The notes: generated by a model not told the origin, from the letters alone. A stretch of 64,000 bases of DNA from Prolixibacteraceae bacterium (GCA_019459525.1 JAIBEY010000072.1:62001-126000); one strand, 5' to 3'. Shown: positions 16,516 through 25,133, counted from the stretch's first letter. Numbers and translations are program-made.

Positions 16516-17491
16516 ATACCATAAAATACTATTTATATTATTCCTGTTTCAATTGAGTTTGCCTGGATTTGCCCAGGATGCTTTGATGCACACTCAAAGT
16601 ATAATGAAACAAGAGTTTATGAATCCGGCGTATAGTTCGTTTAAAGATTTTACATCAATTAATCTGATGAGTCGTCATCAATGGTACAATAAGATTGATG
16701 GAGCTCCGGAGACCTTTGCCGCTAATGTTTACGTGCCGGTGAGTTTGTCTGGTTTTGGAGTAGGTTTTACTGCGGTTACCGAGTCGGTGGGGCTGCGGGA
16801 AAAGGTTTCGTTTACGGGTAGTCTTTCGCATAACCTGCGTATCAATTCATCGAACTACCTCGCATTTGGTTATGGTTTTGGATTTCAGAATGTTTCGTAC
16901 GACATGAACAGGCTTAAAACATATTCAGATGTAAATCCGGGTGATCTGGAATTGAATGCAACAAATTTGAGCGCAACGTTAGGTGTTTTTTATTTTGCTC
17001 CGGTTTATTTTGTTGGATTAAGTTCAAATACGTTGATTAATAAAAATAATTATTCCAGTGGGTTACTTCCTGGATTTGATTTTACAACCGGATTCATGTA
17101 CCGAATCAATGAGTCAGTCATATTTCGGCCAGATGTGGTTTTAAAATATTATCCGGTTAACGTATATGAAATGGAAAGTGGCAAACTTCAAAAGTCGTCA
17201 GTTGACCCGATAATTGATATTGCTGCAAATTTTCTATTGGCAGAAAAGGTATGGTTTGGAACCAGTCATCGGCTTGGACAAGCTCAAACTTTTTCGGCTG
17301 ATGTAATTGTCAGGCAAACTTTTAAATTCGGTTATACATTTGAATTAGGGATGGGGAAAGGAGTTAATAAGTTTAGCTCTCATGGATTCCGGCTTAATTG
17401 GAATATTATACCGAAGCGCGCTATGCAGGGATTTGGCCGTTCGGAACGGCATAATATCACAGGAATGTTGAGTTCATATTTATACAGATAG
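16505..17491 (+). CDS. PorP/SprF-family outer-membrane protein
   Basis: This 328-residue outer-membrane beta-barrel has a signal peptide ending near residue 23 (LPGFAQD). The family opening is clear: MHTQSIMKQEFMNPAYSSFKDFTSINLMSRHQWYNKIDGAPETFAANVY. Alternating strands follow and it ends with an aromatic residue near the C-terminus (SSYLYR). PorP/SprF proteins help deliver or attach particular type IX secretion substrates. The start overlaps the CHU_C-domain gene by 11 bp, and the next gene begins 4 bp after its stop. That tight coupling suggests the three proteins act together. Confidence 0.87.
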   Translation: MKNRYHKILFILFLFQLSLPGFAQDALMHTQSIMKQEFMNPAYSSFKDFTSINLMSRHQWYNKIDGAPETFAANVYVPVSLSGFGVGFTAVTESVGLREKVSFTGSLSHNLRINSSNYLAFGYGFGFQNVSYDMNRLKTYSDVNPGDLELNATNLSATLGVFYFAPVYFVGLSSNTLINKNNYSSGLLPGFDFTTGFMYRINESVIFRPDVVLKYYPVNVYEMESGKLQKSSVDPIIDIAANFLLAEKVWFGTSHRLGQAQTFSADVIVRQTFKFGYTFELGMGKGVNKFSSHGFRLNWNIIPKRAMQGFGRSERHNITGMLSSYLYR

Positions 17492-17495
17492 AATT

Positions 17496-19649
17496 ATGAA
17501 AAGCTTAAGTTTTTCCAGAAAACGGATGAGACTTATCATTATTGGTTTTGTCCTTTTTACCTTACCGATTTTATCCTATTCTGAAGAATCGCTTGTGAAA
17601 AAGTACTATCAGAAAAAAGATTTCGGACAGATTGTTGAGATTATTACTGCCAGAAAGAATAGTAAACTTACAGGGATTGATGATTACCGGATATGCGGGC
17701 AGGTTTCATTGATGTTTGGCCTCTATAAGGAAGCTGCAAACTATTACCAGCGGGTAATAGCGGGAAGCAAAAAAGGTTATAACGATCAGGATTTGATTAA
17801 TTATGCTTTTGCACTCATGAAATTGGGGAAAAGTGATCAGATTTTATCTAATTCCTGCTTTAAGCTGGGACCCAAATCATCTCCGTGGTTAAAGCACATG
17901 CGAAATATTGCTTCCACCAGGAACTTCTATACTCAAAAGAAAGATTCATTAGTGTCAATTAGCAATCTGGAAGTTGAATTTCTTCCACAATATGGGATCG
18001 ATTATTTTGAGAACCGAATATTCTATTCTTATTCACGTTATCCGGGAGAAGCCAATGGATCTTTATCTGAGAATGCTCTCATAAATGGCCGTTACGGCGA
18101 ATTGGCCGGAATAAAAAGTGCGACAATTGGAACAAATGGAATTGCTGTTTCCTCCGAGGTATTGAAAAAAAGTATAAAAGGTTCAGCCCGGATTGCTACT
18201 CTTAATATAATTGATAACAGTGAAAATTATTTTGCAACAACTGTTGGACGAAAAGGCGAACCAGAAAGAATTGTAGTTGGTAGCAGCACGCTTCCGGCGT
18301 TTCCGCACAATTCGGAAAAATATGCTTGTGCAATGCCTTTTTACGATAAAGCGGCGCAACGCCTGTATTTTTGCTCGGATATGCCCGGCGGACTGGGTGG
18401 CTGGGACATATATTACAGCGATTTTAGTAACGATAAATGGGGATTTCCTGTAAATCTTGGAATTAAGGTAAATACTCCGTTTGACGATTTATTTCCTTCC
18501 GTTTTTGAAGATTTGCTTATTTTCTCGTCCGAAGCTCGCGAAGGACTGGGCGGATTTGATAATTATGCCTATTCATTGACAACCAATTCCATTCAGAATT
18601 TGTGGTTCCTGAATACCACTGGCGACGATTTGAGCTTGCGGATCATTCAAACCAATCCACTTGAAGCTATTGGAGTTAATGCCAAAGTTGCAAATTATTA
18701 TTTATCCGAATACGATTTGGAATTTCTGTTGAATCCAGACGAAAAAAAGCTTGATGTAGCTCCAGAAATTAAACCTGAAGTTCTGCCGGTAGTAGCAGAA
18801 GCTCCAAAAGAAATAGTTAAAGGAGCAGTTCCTACAACTCCGGAGAAAGTGAATCCAGCGCCTGTTCAACTAGTAAAAGAAGAAGCGCCGGTAATTGAAA
18901 AGGCTAAAGTTGAAACACCCCCAATGGTTGTTGAAAATGTAATACCCAAAGAAATCATTACCCCAGCAACGCCTTCTCTTGCCGACTCGAAGACCGGTGA
19001 TGTTTTCCTAGGTGATTTGTATTATGACCTGAATGGTGCTGTGTTTAAAGCCATTCACTATTCAGTGTTAGATTCGATTGCAAATCGTATCAGCGCTAAG
19101 GATTACTTAAATATTGTAATCTGGAGTTTTACCGATCGTAGCGGTGCTGAGCGTGTTAATTCAAATCTTGCCTACCAAAGGGCATTGGGTGTGGCCGAGT
19201 ATTTGAAAAGTAAATTTCAGGACTCAAAAAATAGGGTTTATTTTACAGTTGCTGTTGGCGAATACTTTGCAAATACTACCCGCGAAAATAACGCATCCGA
19301 CCGTCGTGTAGAAGTTTATGCCAGTAAAAAAGGATTACCTTACAATATCGTTTATGCTTATCGGCGGCTAAAGGGTGAAACATCCGAGAGTATTGCCAGG
19401 ACTTTCAATAATAACCTTGTTACGCTAAAAGACTTGAATTCGAATACTCCGGAAAGTAAAACAAATCCTGATTATGTATATGTTGGAATACAGGGAATTC
19501 ATGTTGCCTCACCGGGTGAAACTGTTTTTCGGATTTCGCAAATATATAATTGTTCTGTAGATCAGTTATTGAGAGCTAATCACAAGATTGATAATAGATT
19601 GGAAATTGCTGAAAAAATAATTATTCCGATGCCTAATTCAATCATGTAA
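17496..19649 (+). CDS. TPR / PD40-propeller / OmpA / LysM envelope protein (PorE-like)
   Basis: Residue order is approximate. A signal peptide (1-28) is followed by a TPR-like helical region (30-135). A beta-propeller stretch with PD40-like motifs comes next (about 285-375: RLYFCSDMPGGLGGWDIYYS, later LLIFSSEAREGLGGFD). A Pro, Val and Glu-rich linker covers about 415-495. An OmpA-like peptidoglycan-binding domain lies at about 500-612, with the end NNASDRRVEVY. Two LysM-like modules close the protein (about 615-660 and 668-715). The front three parts resemble PorE-type T9SS proteins, which tie the machinery to the cell wall. The LysM ending is an extra peptidoglycan-binding element I do not associate with standard PorE. 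It follows the PorP-like gene by 4 bp. Confidence 0.82.
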   Translation: MKSLSFSRKRMRLIIIGFVLFTLPILSYSEESLVKKYYQKKDFGQIVEIITARKNSKLTGIDDYRICGQVSLMFGLYKEAANYYQRVIAGSKKGYNDQDLINYAFALMKLGKSDQILSNSCFKLGPKSSPWLKHMRNIASTRNFYTQKKDSLVSISNLEVEFLPQYGIDYFENRIFYSYSRYPGEANGSLSENALINGRYGELAGIKSATIGTNGIAVSSEVLKKSIKGSARIATLNIIDNSENYFATTVGRKGEPERIVVGSSTLPAFPHNSEKYACAMPFYDKAAQRLYFCSDMPGGLGGWDIYYSDFSNDKWGFPVNLGIKVNTPFDDLFPSVFEDLLIFSSEAREGLGGFDNYAYSLTTNSIQNLWFLNTTGDDLSLRIIQTNPLEAIGVNAKVANYYLSEYDLEFLLNPDEKKLDVAPEIKPEVLPVVAEAPKEIVKGAVPTTPEKVNPAPVQLVKEEAPVIEKAKVETPPMVVENVIPKEIITPATPSLADSKTGDVFLGDLYYDLNGAVFKAIHYSVLDSIANRISAKDYLNIVIWSFTDRSGAERVNSNLAYQRALGVAEYLKSKFQDSKNRVYFTVAVGEYFANTTRENNASDRRVEVYASKKGLPYNIVYAYRRLKGETSESIARTFNNNLVTLKDLNSNTPESKTNPDYVYVGIQGIHVASPGETVFRISQIYNCSVDQLLRANHKIDNRLEIAEKIIIPMPNSIM

Positions 19650-19667
19650 AATTTAATTCAACCTATA

Positions 19668-20963
19668 ATGAAAAAGTTATCATTCTTATTGTTTTGTTCG
19701 TTAATTGTTTGTTTGTCTGTTTCTTATGGGCAAAGTAGCGGGGGGGTTAGCATCGGGAAGGGTGATCAGCCGGCTAATCCTAAGTCTATTCTCGAATTGG
19801 TTTCTCAGGCAAAAGGTTTGTTGATTCCACGAATGACAACAGAACAGAGAAATGCCATTTTTACTGAAGCAGACCTAACCACTGCCGGGTTATTGGTTTA
19901 TGATTCAACTATAAATTCTTTCTTTTATTGGGATGGAACTACCTGGAAGAATATGGCTTCGATGGACAATACTATTTCGACAATAGCTCTTGAAGAAGCT
20001 AAAACGTTAAGTATAACAGAGGGAAGCCGAACCGTAACTGTTGACCTGAGTTCTTTGACAAATGCAGTGAAACGGTTTGAGGGTACTCCTGTTGCTGCGG
20101 GTCTTAATAATCAGTTGGGTTATGATGGCGTTAATGATGCCTTATATATTTATAAAACAGATAAATGGGTTTTGCTAAATGCCATAAAAGACAGTCAAAG
20201 GCTCAGCACGAGCGGCACCCAACTCGAAATTGAAAATGGTAATTCTGTTGAATTATTACCGATCCTGGGTAAAACACCAACTGGAGCTGTTAATCCGGAT
20301 GTTGCCACATCAAAAGAGGGAGATACCTTTTTGAATACAACCAATCATCGCTTGTATTTTTTTGATGGTACGACCTGGAAAATTATTAATCAGGGCAGTA
20401 TCGATAATCTGGCCCGAACGGTAGTTTCCGGAACTGTAAACCCAACAACAGGAAATACGATTGGAGACATATTCTATAATTTAACTGACAGCAAACTGTA
20501 TTCTTATAACGGGGCGGCATGGGTAGCCGTTGGCACAAATGCTGCCAGCCAGACTTTAGCTGCGATTTTGGGTGTGAATACCAGTGCAGGTAACCTGAAA
20601 ATTACCAATCTGGCAAATCCTGTTGACCTGCAAGATGCCGCCACCAAAAACTATGTGGACTTAACAGTTGCCGCCAATGCAAAAAAATGGACTAATCTTA
20701 CTACGTTAACTTATTCTCTGGCCGCTGACGATTATTATCTTTTAAATATGGTTCCTGCAGCAACTTCTGGTCCGGTTGTTATCACCTTGCCAGCAGCAAC
20801 GCTTGCTATACAGGGCCGGGAATTTTGTGTTTTAAACAATAACGGGACACAAATCATAACATTCAACATCGAACCTGTAGGTACAATAAAAAATGTTGCA
20901 CCAGGACAAAGTGCAAAGTTTATTTGTACCGGAACTTATTGGTTTTGCTCTACGGGAAATTAA
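19668..20963 (+). CDS. Secreted repeat protein with recurring FFDGTTWK-like motifs
   Basis: A signal peptide (about residues 1-22) leads to a protein of 431 residues. The opening GGVSIGKGDQPANPKSILEL, then LLIPRMTTEQRNAI, is known to me from many uncharacterised Bacteroidota surface proteins and resembles phage tail-fibre entry regions. Short repeats follow: SFFYWDGTTWKNM near 85, LYIYKTDKWVLL near 160, LYFFDGTTWKII near 230 and LYSYNGAAWVAV near 275. Near 320, DLQDAATKNYVDLTVA is again tail-fibre-like. Such proteins may be fibrous adhesins. The gene lies 18 bp after the OmpA-LysM gene and ends before a terminator. No type IX sorting domain is evident. Confidence 0.72.
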   Translation: MKKLSFLLFCSLIVCLSVSYGQSSGGVSIGKGDQPANPKSILELVSQAKGLLIPRMTTEQRNAIFTEADLTTAGLLVYDSTINSFFYWDGTTWKNMASMDNTISTIALEEAKTLSITEGSRTVTVDLSSLTNAVKRFEGTPVAAGLNNQLGYDGVNDALYIYKTDKWVLLNAIKDSQRLSTSGTQLEIENGNSVELLPILGKTPTGAVNPDVATSKEGDTFLNTTNHRLYFFDGTTWKIINQGSIDNLARTVVSGTVNPTTGNTIGDIFYNLTDSKLYSYNGAAWVAVGTNAASQTLAAILGVNTSAGNLKITNLANPVDLQDAATKNYVDLTVAANAKKWTNLTTLTYSLAADDYYLLNMVPAATSGPVVITLPAATLAIQGREFCVLNNNGTQIITFNIEPVGTIKNVAPGQSAKFICTGTYWFCSTGN

Positions 20964-20990
20964 TTTGTAACAGCATTAATTTGAGGAAAT

Positions 20991-21026
20991 GCTCCATAAG
21001 CTAACTGTTTATGGAGCGTTTTTTTT
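20991..21026 (+). terminator. Terminator of the 15.3-21 kb operon
   Basis: GCTCCATAA (20991-20999) pairs with TTATGGAGC (21009-21017) around a nine-base loop, followed by eight T residues (21019-21026). Confidence 0.9.
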
Positions 21027-21128
21027 GCCTTACCTATAACCATTTTAAATAAGGGTTAAGCACCGATTAAACGATCGCTTTTCGATAATTTTTTCGGAAA
21101 TTTGCCCTCAATCCCTTTAAAAAGAGAA

Positions 21129-21473
21129 ATGAAGTTAAGAGAAATCGCCGCAGTTTTAAATGCAACGATATCGTGTGGAGCTGAAAGGATAGATGATGAA
21201 GTGGAAATGGGTTACAGCTCTGACCTGATGAGTGATGTATTAACGCTTGATACAGATAATTTGGTGCTGATTACAGGTTTGGTTAACCTTCAGGCCATCC
21301 GTACAGCAGAAATGGCTGATATACGAGCCATTGTTCTGGTGCGCAATAAAAAGGCCACAGACCAAATGCTTGAACTGGCTTGCGAAAATGGAATGTGTAT
21401 CCTCGAATCACCTTATTCCCTGTTCAAATCCAGCGGACTTTTGTTTCAGGCTGGCCTGAAACCTATTTATTGA
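21129..21473 (+). CDS. DRTGG-domain protein 1, start of the hydrogenase operon
   Basis: A 114-residue soluble protein made only of a DRTGG-type domain, the small alpha/beta module also found in HprK and long phosphotransacetylases. Visible pattern: MKLREIAAVLNATISCG, then VEMGYSSDLMSDVL, then VLITGLVNLQAIRTAEMADIRAIVLV and a closing GMCILESPYSLFKSSGLL. I prefer the ATG at 21129, preceded by AAAAAGAGA, over an in-frame TTG at 21102. It opens the gene run that leads into HydB, HydA and HydC. A paralogue lies at 23354-23689. A ligand-binding or phospho-accepting role has been suggested for the fold; here the role is inferred from context only. Confidence 0.82.
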   Translation: MKLREIAAVLNATISCGAERIDDEVEMGYSSDLMSDVLTLDTDNLVLITGLVNLQAIRTAEMADIRAIVLVRNKKATDQMLELACENGMCILESPYSLFKSSGLLFQAGLKPIY

Positions 21474-21580
21474 TTTTAATAAAAAAAGTTACGGGTTACG
21501 AGATACGAGTTTCTGATTTCGATGTGGACATGCACGCAGAATAACACATAACTCGAAACTTGGACCCCGAAACACAAAGC

Positions 21581-21994
21581 ATGAAACTAACTTTTAATAT
21601 ACATGGAGGTGATTTTACCCACGCGGGGCAACCGTCGAGCGAGGTGAAAAAGGTTTTGAAGCAGTTGGGCATTGATGGAAAAACGATTAAAGGTATAGTG
21701 ATTGCGTTGTACGAAGCCGAAGTTAATGTGGTAGCCCATGCCTGGAAAGGAACTGTTGAAGTTGAAATTGATGAATCTAAGATAACCATTATCGTGCGTG
21801 ACGAAGGTCCGGGAATACCTGATATTGAATTGGCGATGCAGGCCGGGTATTCCACCGCGAGTAAAAAAGTTCGGGAGATGGGATTTGGTGCAGGGATGGG
21901 GTTGCCCAATATGAAGAAAAATACTGACGAATTAATAATTGAATCGGAAGTGGACAAAGGCACAACAGTAAAAATGATTAACTATTTTTTATGA
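21581..21994 (+). CDS. RsbW-like GHKL ATPase / anti-sigma-type serine kinase 1
   Basis: A 137-residue stand-alone ATPase. The N box is in ALYEAEVNVVAHAW, the G1 box in VRDEGPGIPD and the G2 region in GFGAGMGLPNMKK. There is no histidine phospho-acceptor domain, as in RsbW/SpoIIAB anti-sigma kinases that phosphorylate a serine on a partner protein. The ATG at 21581 follows the DRTGG gene by 107 bp; an in-frame TTG at 21560 is less likely. The stop overlaps the HsfB-like gene by 4 bp (ATGA), a sign of translational coupling. Together with the SpoIIE phosphatase at 12467-13690 it could form a kinase/phosphatase pair acting on an unknown target. Confidence 0.82.
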   Translation: MKLTFNIHGGDFTHAGQPSSEVKKVLKQLGIDGKTIKGIVIALYEAEVNVVAHAWKGTVEVEIDESKITIIVRDEGPGIPDIELAMQAGYSTASKKVREMGFGAGMGLPNMKKNTDELIIESEVDKGTTVKMINYFL

Positions 21995-23367
21995 GTGGTC
22001 TTCCTACATATCATGCCTTGAAAGTGGATGCGGTTAAATGCATTGGATGCACCCATTGCATGAAATCGTGCCCGACTGAAGCTATTCGCGTGATTGACGG
22101 GCTTGCCGTGATAGACCATGAACGTTGTGTTTATTGCGGTCAATGTCACCGGGCTTGTCCTACGCGCGCTTTTTATGTAGAGCAAGATGATCTGGAAATG
22201 ATCCGGTCGTTTAAATATCGGGTTATTCTGTTTCCTTCCATCATGATTGGTCAGTTTCCTGAAAAGTACAGCGAGGATCAGATTTATGCAGGACTGAAAA
22301 AAGTAGGGTTTACTCATGTTTATGAAGTTGAACAACCCATGCAAGTACTTATCGATTCTGTTCATGAAGTGCTTGAGGATCAGGAAACACATAAGCCAGC
22401 CATTTCAATTTATTGTCCGGCCATAGTCCGCCTTATTCAGGGGCGATACCCTTCTTTAACAGAAAACCTGATTCTCCGGAAAGCTCCTCATAACCTTGCT
22501 GCCCACTTTGCTATTGAGCAACTGATAGAAGAAGGTGCACGGAGGGAAGAAATTGGCCTTTTTTACGCTACCCCCTGTATCGCTAAAATTGCTGCGGTAA
22601 AAAGTCCTGTTGGCGAGCGGGAGTCGATTGTTGATGGTGTCGTTAATATGAACCAGTTATACAACGAGGTGATGAAGGTTATTGCAGACGGGGATGCAGA
22701 GGATAATTCCATTCAACGCGAAAACCTATCGGCCGAAGGTATCACCTGGAGTCTGACCCGAGGTGAATCGTGCCATTTCGGTTCCAGGAGCATAGCTATC
22801 GATGGCATTCATAATGCAGTTCGTTTTCTGGAACGACTTGAAAATGATCAGGTTCATGGAATCGATTTTATTGAAATGCGTGCTTGCGACCAAAGCTGTG
22901 CCGGAGGAATCTTGCTTACAGGCAACCGGTTTATGACTGTTGAAAGGCTTGAACGACGAGCCAAAAGGTACCCGGCAGCCAAAGATATAGCTCAAACGAC
23001 TATCAGGGTTGATACCGAAGAGTTGAAACAAAAACTAATTCTCGACCCCATAAAGCCAAAACCACACTTTATCTTTGGTAAAGATCGGGTTAAAGCGATG
23101 GAGAAGATGAATAAAGCACAACGGATTGTGTGCTTTTTACCTGGCATCGACTGTGGCTCGTGCGGAGCACCCAATTGTCATGCTTTGGCTGAAGATATGG
23201 TAAATAATAAAGCTAAAATGTCCGACTGTATTTACCTGCAGCAAATGTGGGTAGATGAAGGGCGGATTAAGGCAGAAAAAGCGTTCCTCAACGTTCAGAA
23301 AAAATGGGGAACAGATAGATTTAAAGCTGATTGTAATAAAAGAGGACGACGAAATGAAGGTTTCTGA
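21991..23367 (+). CDS. hsfB: HsfB-like iron-sulfur protein with degenerate [FeFe]-hydrogenase domain
   Basis: This 458-residue protein is a putative redox or hydrogen sensor, not an ordinary hydrogenase. Two [4Fe-4S] ferredoxin motifs occupy residues 17-27 and 46-56 (Cys17, 20, 23, 27 and 46, 49, 52, 56). A hydrogenase large-subunit-like domain spans about 70-345. Its L1 motif is reduced to IYCP (Cys142), L2 is TPCIAK (Cys196) and L3 is MRACDQSC (Cys299 and Cys303). The four H-cluster ligand cysteines therefore remain, but the proton-relay cysteine of TSCCP is Tyr141. A further iron-sulfur motif CGSCGAPNC (Cys388, 391, 396, with Cys413) closes the protein. The start overlaps the ATPase gene by 4 bp and the end overlaps the next DRTGG gene by 14 bp. 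The PAS domain seen in fused relatives is absent. Confidence 0.82.
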   Translation: MSGLPTYHALKVDAVKCIGCTHCMKSCPTEAIRVIDGLAVIDHERCVYCGQCHRACPTRAFYVEQDDLEMIRSFKYRVILFPSIMIGQFPEKYSEDQIYAGLKKVGFTHVYEVEQPMQVLIDSVHEVLEDQETHKPAISIYCPAIVRLIQGRYPSLTENLILRKAPHNLAAHFAIEQLIEEGARREEIGLFYATPCIAKIAAVKSPVGERESIVDGVVNMNQLYNEVMKVIADGDAEDNSIQRENLSAEGITWSLTRGESCHFGSRSIAIDGIHNAVRFLERLENDQVHGIDFIEMRACDQSCAGGILLTGNRFMTVERLERRAKRYPAAKDIAQTTIRVDTEELKQKLILDPIKPKPHFIFGKDRVKAMEKMNKAQRIVCFLPGIDCGSCGAPNCHALAEDMVNNKAKMSDCIYLQQMWVDEGRIKAEKAFLNVQKKWGTDRFKADCNKRGRRNEGF

Positions 23368-23689
23368 AATTGTTGAAAAATTGGGCTTGACCATCTTCTC
23401 CGGAAGAGAAGGTCTCGACCGGGAAATTACCGGTGGATATGTTTCTGATTTGTTAAGTGATGTGATGGGAAATGCACAGGAAGGACAGGCCTGGATTACC
23501 CTTCAGGTACACCAAAATGTGATGGCAATTGCCTCGCTGAAAGATATGGCCGCTGTTATCCTGGTTAATAACCTTGAGCCGCATGAAAATACAGTTCGGC
23601 ATTCCGACGACGAAAATATTCCAGTATTGGGAACCAGCCTGTCAACCTTCGAAATAGCAGGGAAGCTGTATCAACTCTTTAATCAGTAG
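23354..23689 (+). CDS. DRTGG-domain protein 2
   Basis: A 111-residue paralogue of the DRTGG protein at 21129-21473. Matching positions include MKVSEIVEKLGLTIFSG, then EITGGYVSDLLSDVM, then AWITLQVHQNVMAIASLKDMAAVILV and the end FEIAGKLYQLF. The ATG at 23354 is chosen because it matches the paralogue's beginning exactly; a longer in-frame opening at 23255 would run through HsfB coding sequence. It overlaps the HsfB gene by 14 bp and lies 2 bp before the PHP gene. Two different DRTGG proteins around one HsfB gene may form a heterodimer. Confidence 0.82.
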   Translation: MKVSEIVEKLGLTIFSGREGLDREITGGYVSDLLSDVMGNAQEGQAWITLQVHQNVMAIASLKDMAAVILVNNLEPHENTVRHSDDENIPVLGTSLSTFEIAGKLYQLFNQ

Positions 23690-23691
23690 TT

Positions 23692-24432
23692 ATGAAGTCG
23701 TTCAGGACTGATCTTCATATCCACACGGTTTTGTCGCCCTGTGGCGATTTGGAAATGAGCCCTGCACGCATTGTATCGCTGGCCAGCAAACGTGGATTGG
23801 ATATCATTGGAATAACCGATCACAATACCACCAAACAATGTGAATTGGTATGGAAGCTGGGGCAAAGATTCGGTCTGACCGTTATTCCCGGATGCGAAAT
23901 GACTTCGCGGGAAGAGGTTCACTGTTTGGGGCTCTTCTCTGATTTTGATGCTTTGAGGGAGTTTCAGCATTTTATCGATCAGCATTTAGCAATTATCCCG
24001 AACGATCCTGCGCTTTTTGGCTACCAGGTGGTGGTTGATGCGGACGATAATATTATTGAAATGCTGGATAATTATTTGGGTGCTTCGTTAAACGTGAGTA
24101 TAGAAGAAGTGGAACAGAAAGTGCACGACCTTTCCGGGATATTTATTCCGGCGCACATCGATAGGCCACGGAACAGCCTATACAGTCAATTGGGTTTTTT
24201 CCCGCCTGAATTAAAAGTTGACGCCTTGCAGATTTCGAAGCTGGCAAAAGAAATGGCCGTTCGCGAAAAATACAAAATCGATACTGAAATCACGTTGGTG
24301 CAATTCTCTGACGCCCATTATCCTGACGATTTAGGGAAAATATTCACCCTGTTTGAAATGGAAGAACCTTCTTTCGGAGAATTGAGAAAGGCATTGTTGC
24401 GGGAAGATGGAAGAAACGTTCGGATTCCTTAA
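23692..24432 (+). CDS. PHP-domain metal-dependent phosphoesterase
   Basis: A 246-residue PHP protein of the YciV/TrpH type. Metal-binding motifs are visible: DLHIHTVLSPCG with His9 and His11, GITDHNT near residues 40-46, a glutamate in GCEMTSREEVHCLGL and HIDRP near 160, plus SDAHYPDD near 205. Enzymes of this kind hydrolyse phosphate esters such as nucleotide 3',5'-bisphosphates or RNA 5' ends. In this operon, between DRTGG and ATPase genes, it may act on a phosphorylated regulator or nucleotide signal; that is inference from context. It starts 2 bp after the DRTGG gene. Confidence 0.83.
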   Translation: MKSFRTDLHIHTVLSPCGDLEMSPARIVSLASKRGLDIIGITDHNTTKQCELVWKLGQRFGLTVIPGCEMTSREEVHCLGLFSDFDALREFQHFIDQHLAIIPNDPALFGYQVVVDADDNIIEMLDNYLGASLNVSIEEVEQKVHDLSGIFIPAHIDRPRNSLYSQLGFFPPELKVDALQISKLAKEMAVREKYKIDTEITLVQFSDAHYPDDLGKIFTLFEMEEPSFGELRKALLREDGRNVRIP

Positions 24433-24495
24433 TATAGATCAAAAGTGGGTTTTCCAATTAGCAATTCAGTGCATCAGTAATTCAATCATTGGCAT

Positions 24496-25044
24496 ATGAA
24501 AGACCTTTCCCTCCATATTCTTGATATTGTCCAGAATTCGATCCGCGCAAAGGCTAAGTTAATCCGGATAGAAATTACAGAACGGCCCGGAGAAGATCAA
24601 CTGATTATCACGATTACCGACGACGGCTCGGGCATGAGCCCCGAACAACTGAAGCAAGCCATTGATCCGTTTTATACCTCGCGAACTACCCGAAAAGTTG
24701 GACTTGGACTATCACTTCTCAAGCAGAATGCCGAAATGACCAACGGTTCATTCCACATCGAATCAGATCCCGGTGTCGGCACAAAAGTTAAAGCTGTATT
24801 TGGGATGAATCATCTGGACCGGCCAATAATGGGTGATTTGACCGGCACTTTACTTCTCTTGATTTGCTCTCCCGAAGAAATAGATTATGTCTTTAAACAT
24901 CAAACTCCGATGGGCGAATTTGAACTTGATACCCGAACAGTTAGGCAAACACTTGAAAATGTTCCGATTACTCATCCTGATGTGAGATCCTTCCTGAAAG
25001 AAATGCTTCGTGGAAATTTAGAACAAATCCAAATAAGCGAATGA
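24496..25044 (+). CDS. GHKL ATPase / serine-kinase-like protein 2
   Basis: A 182-residue protein with a GHKL ATPase domain in the first about 105 residues: N box in HILDIVQNSIRAKA, G1 in ITDDGSGM and G2 in RKVGLGLSLLKQNA. The next about 75 residues (from LDRPIMGDLTGTLLLLI to the end) form a short domain of unknown role conserved in hydrogenase-linked homologues I recall. No phospho-acceptor histidine or sensor region is present. It lies 63 bp after the PHP gene and 89 bp before the [2Fe-2S] protein. As the second kinase-like protein in the operon it may act with, or oppose, the one at 21581-21994. Confidence 0.8.
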   Translation: MKDLSLHILDIVQNSIRAKAKLIRIEITERPGEDQLIITITDDGSGMSPEQLKQAIDPFYTSRTTRKVGLGLSLLKQNAEMTNGSFHIESDPGVGTKVKAVFGMNHLDRPIMGDLTGTLLLLICSPEEIDYVFKHQTPMGEFELDTRTVRQTLENVPITHPDVRSFLKEMLRGNLEQIQISE

Positions 25045-25133
25045 TGATAAAACTTAGTGATTGTCTGATTCAAAGTGCTGATCTTTAGATAATAATGATT
25101 AATGTCATTTAAAATATTCTTATCAACCTAACT

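Noticed and set aside
21102-21128. An upstream TTG start for the first DRTGG protein
   Set aside because: The ATG at 21129 has a better purine-rich leader and matches the start of the second DRTGG protein.
23255-23353. A longer N-terminus for the second DRTGG protein
   Set aside because: It would be read through HsfB coding sequence and has no match in the paralogue, whose start aligns with ATG 23354.
21991-23367. HsfB-like protein as a third catalytic hydrogenase
   Set aside because: L1 is degenerate and the proton-relay cysteine is missing, so catalysis is unlikely.
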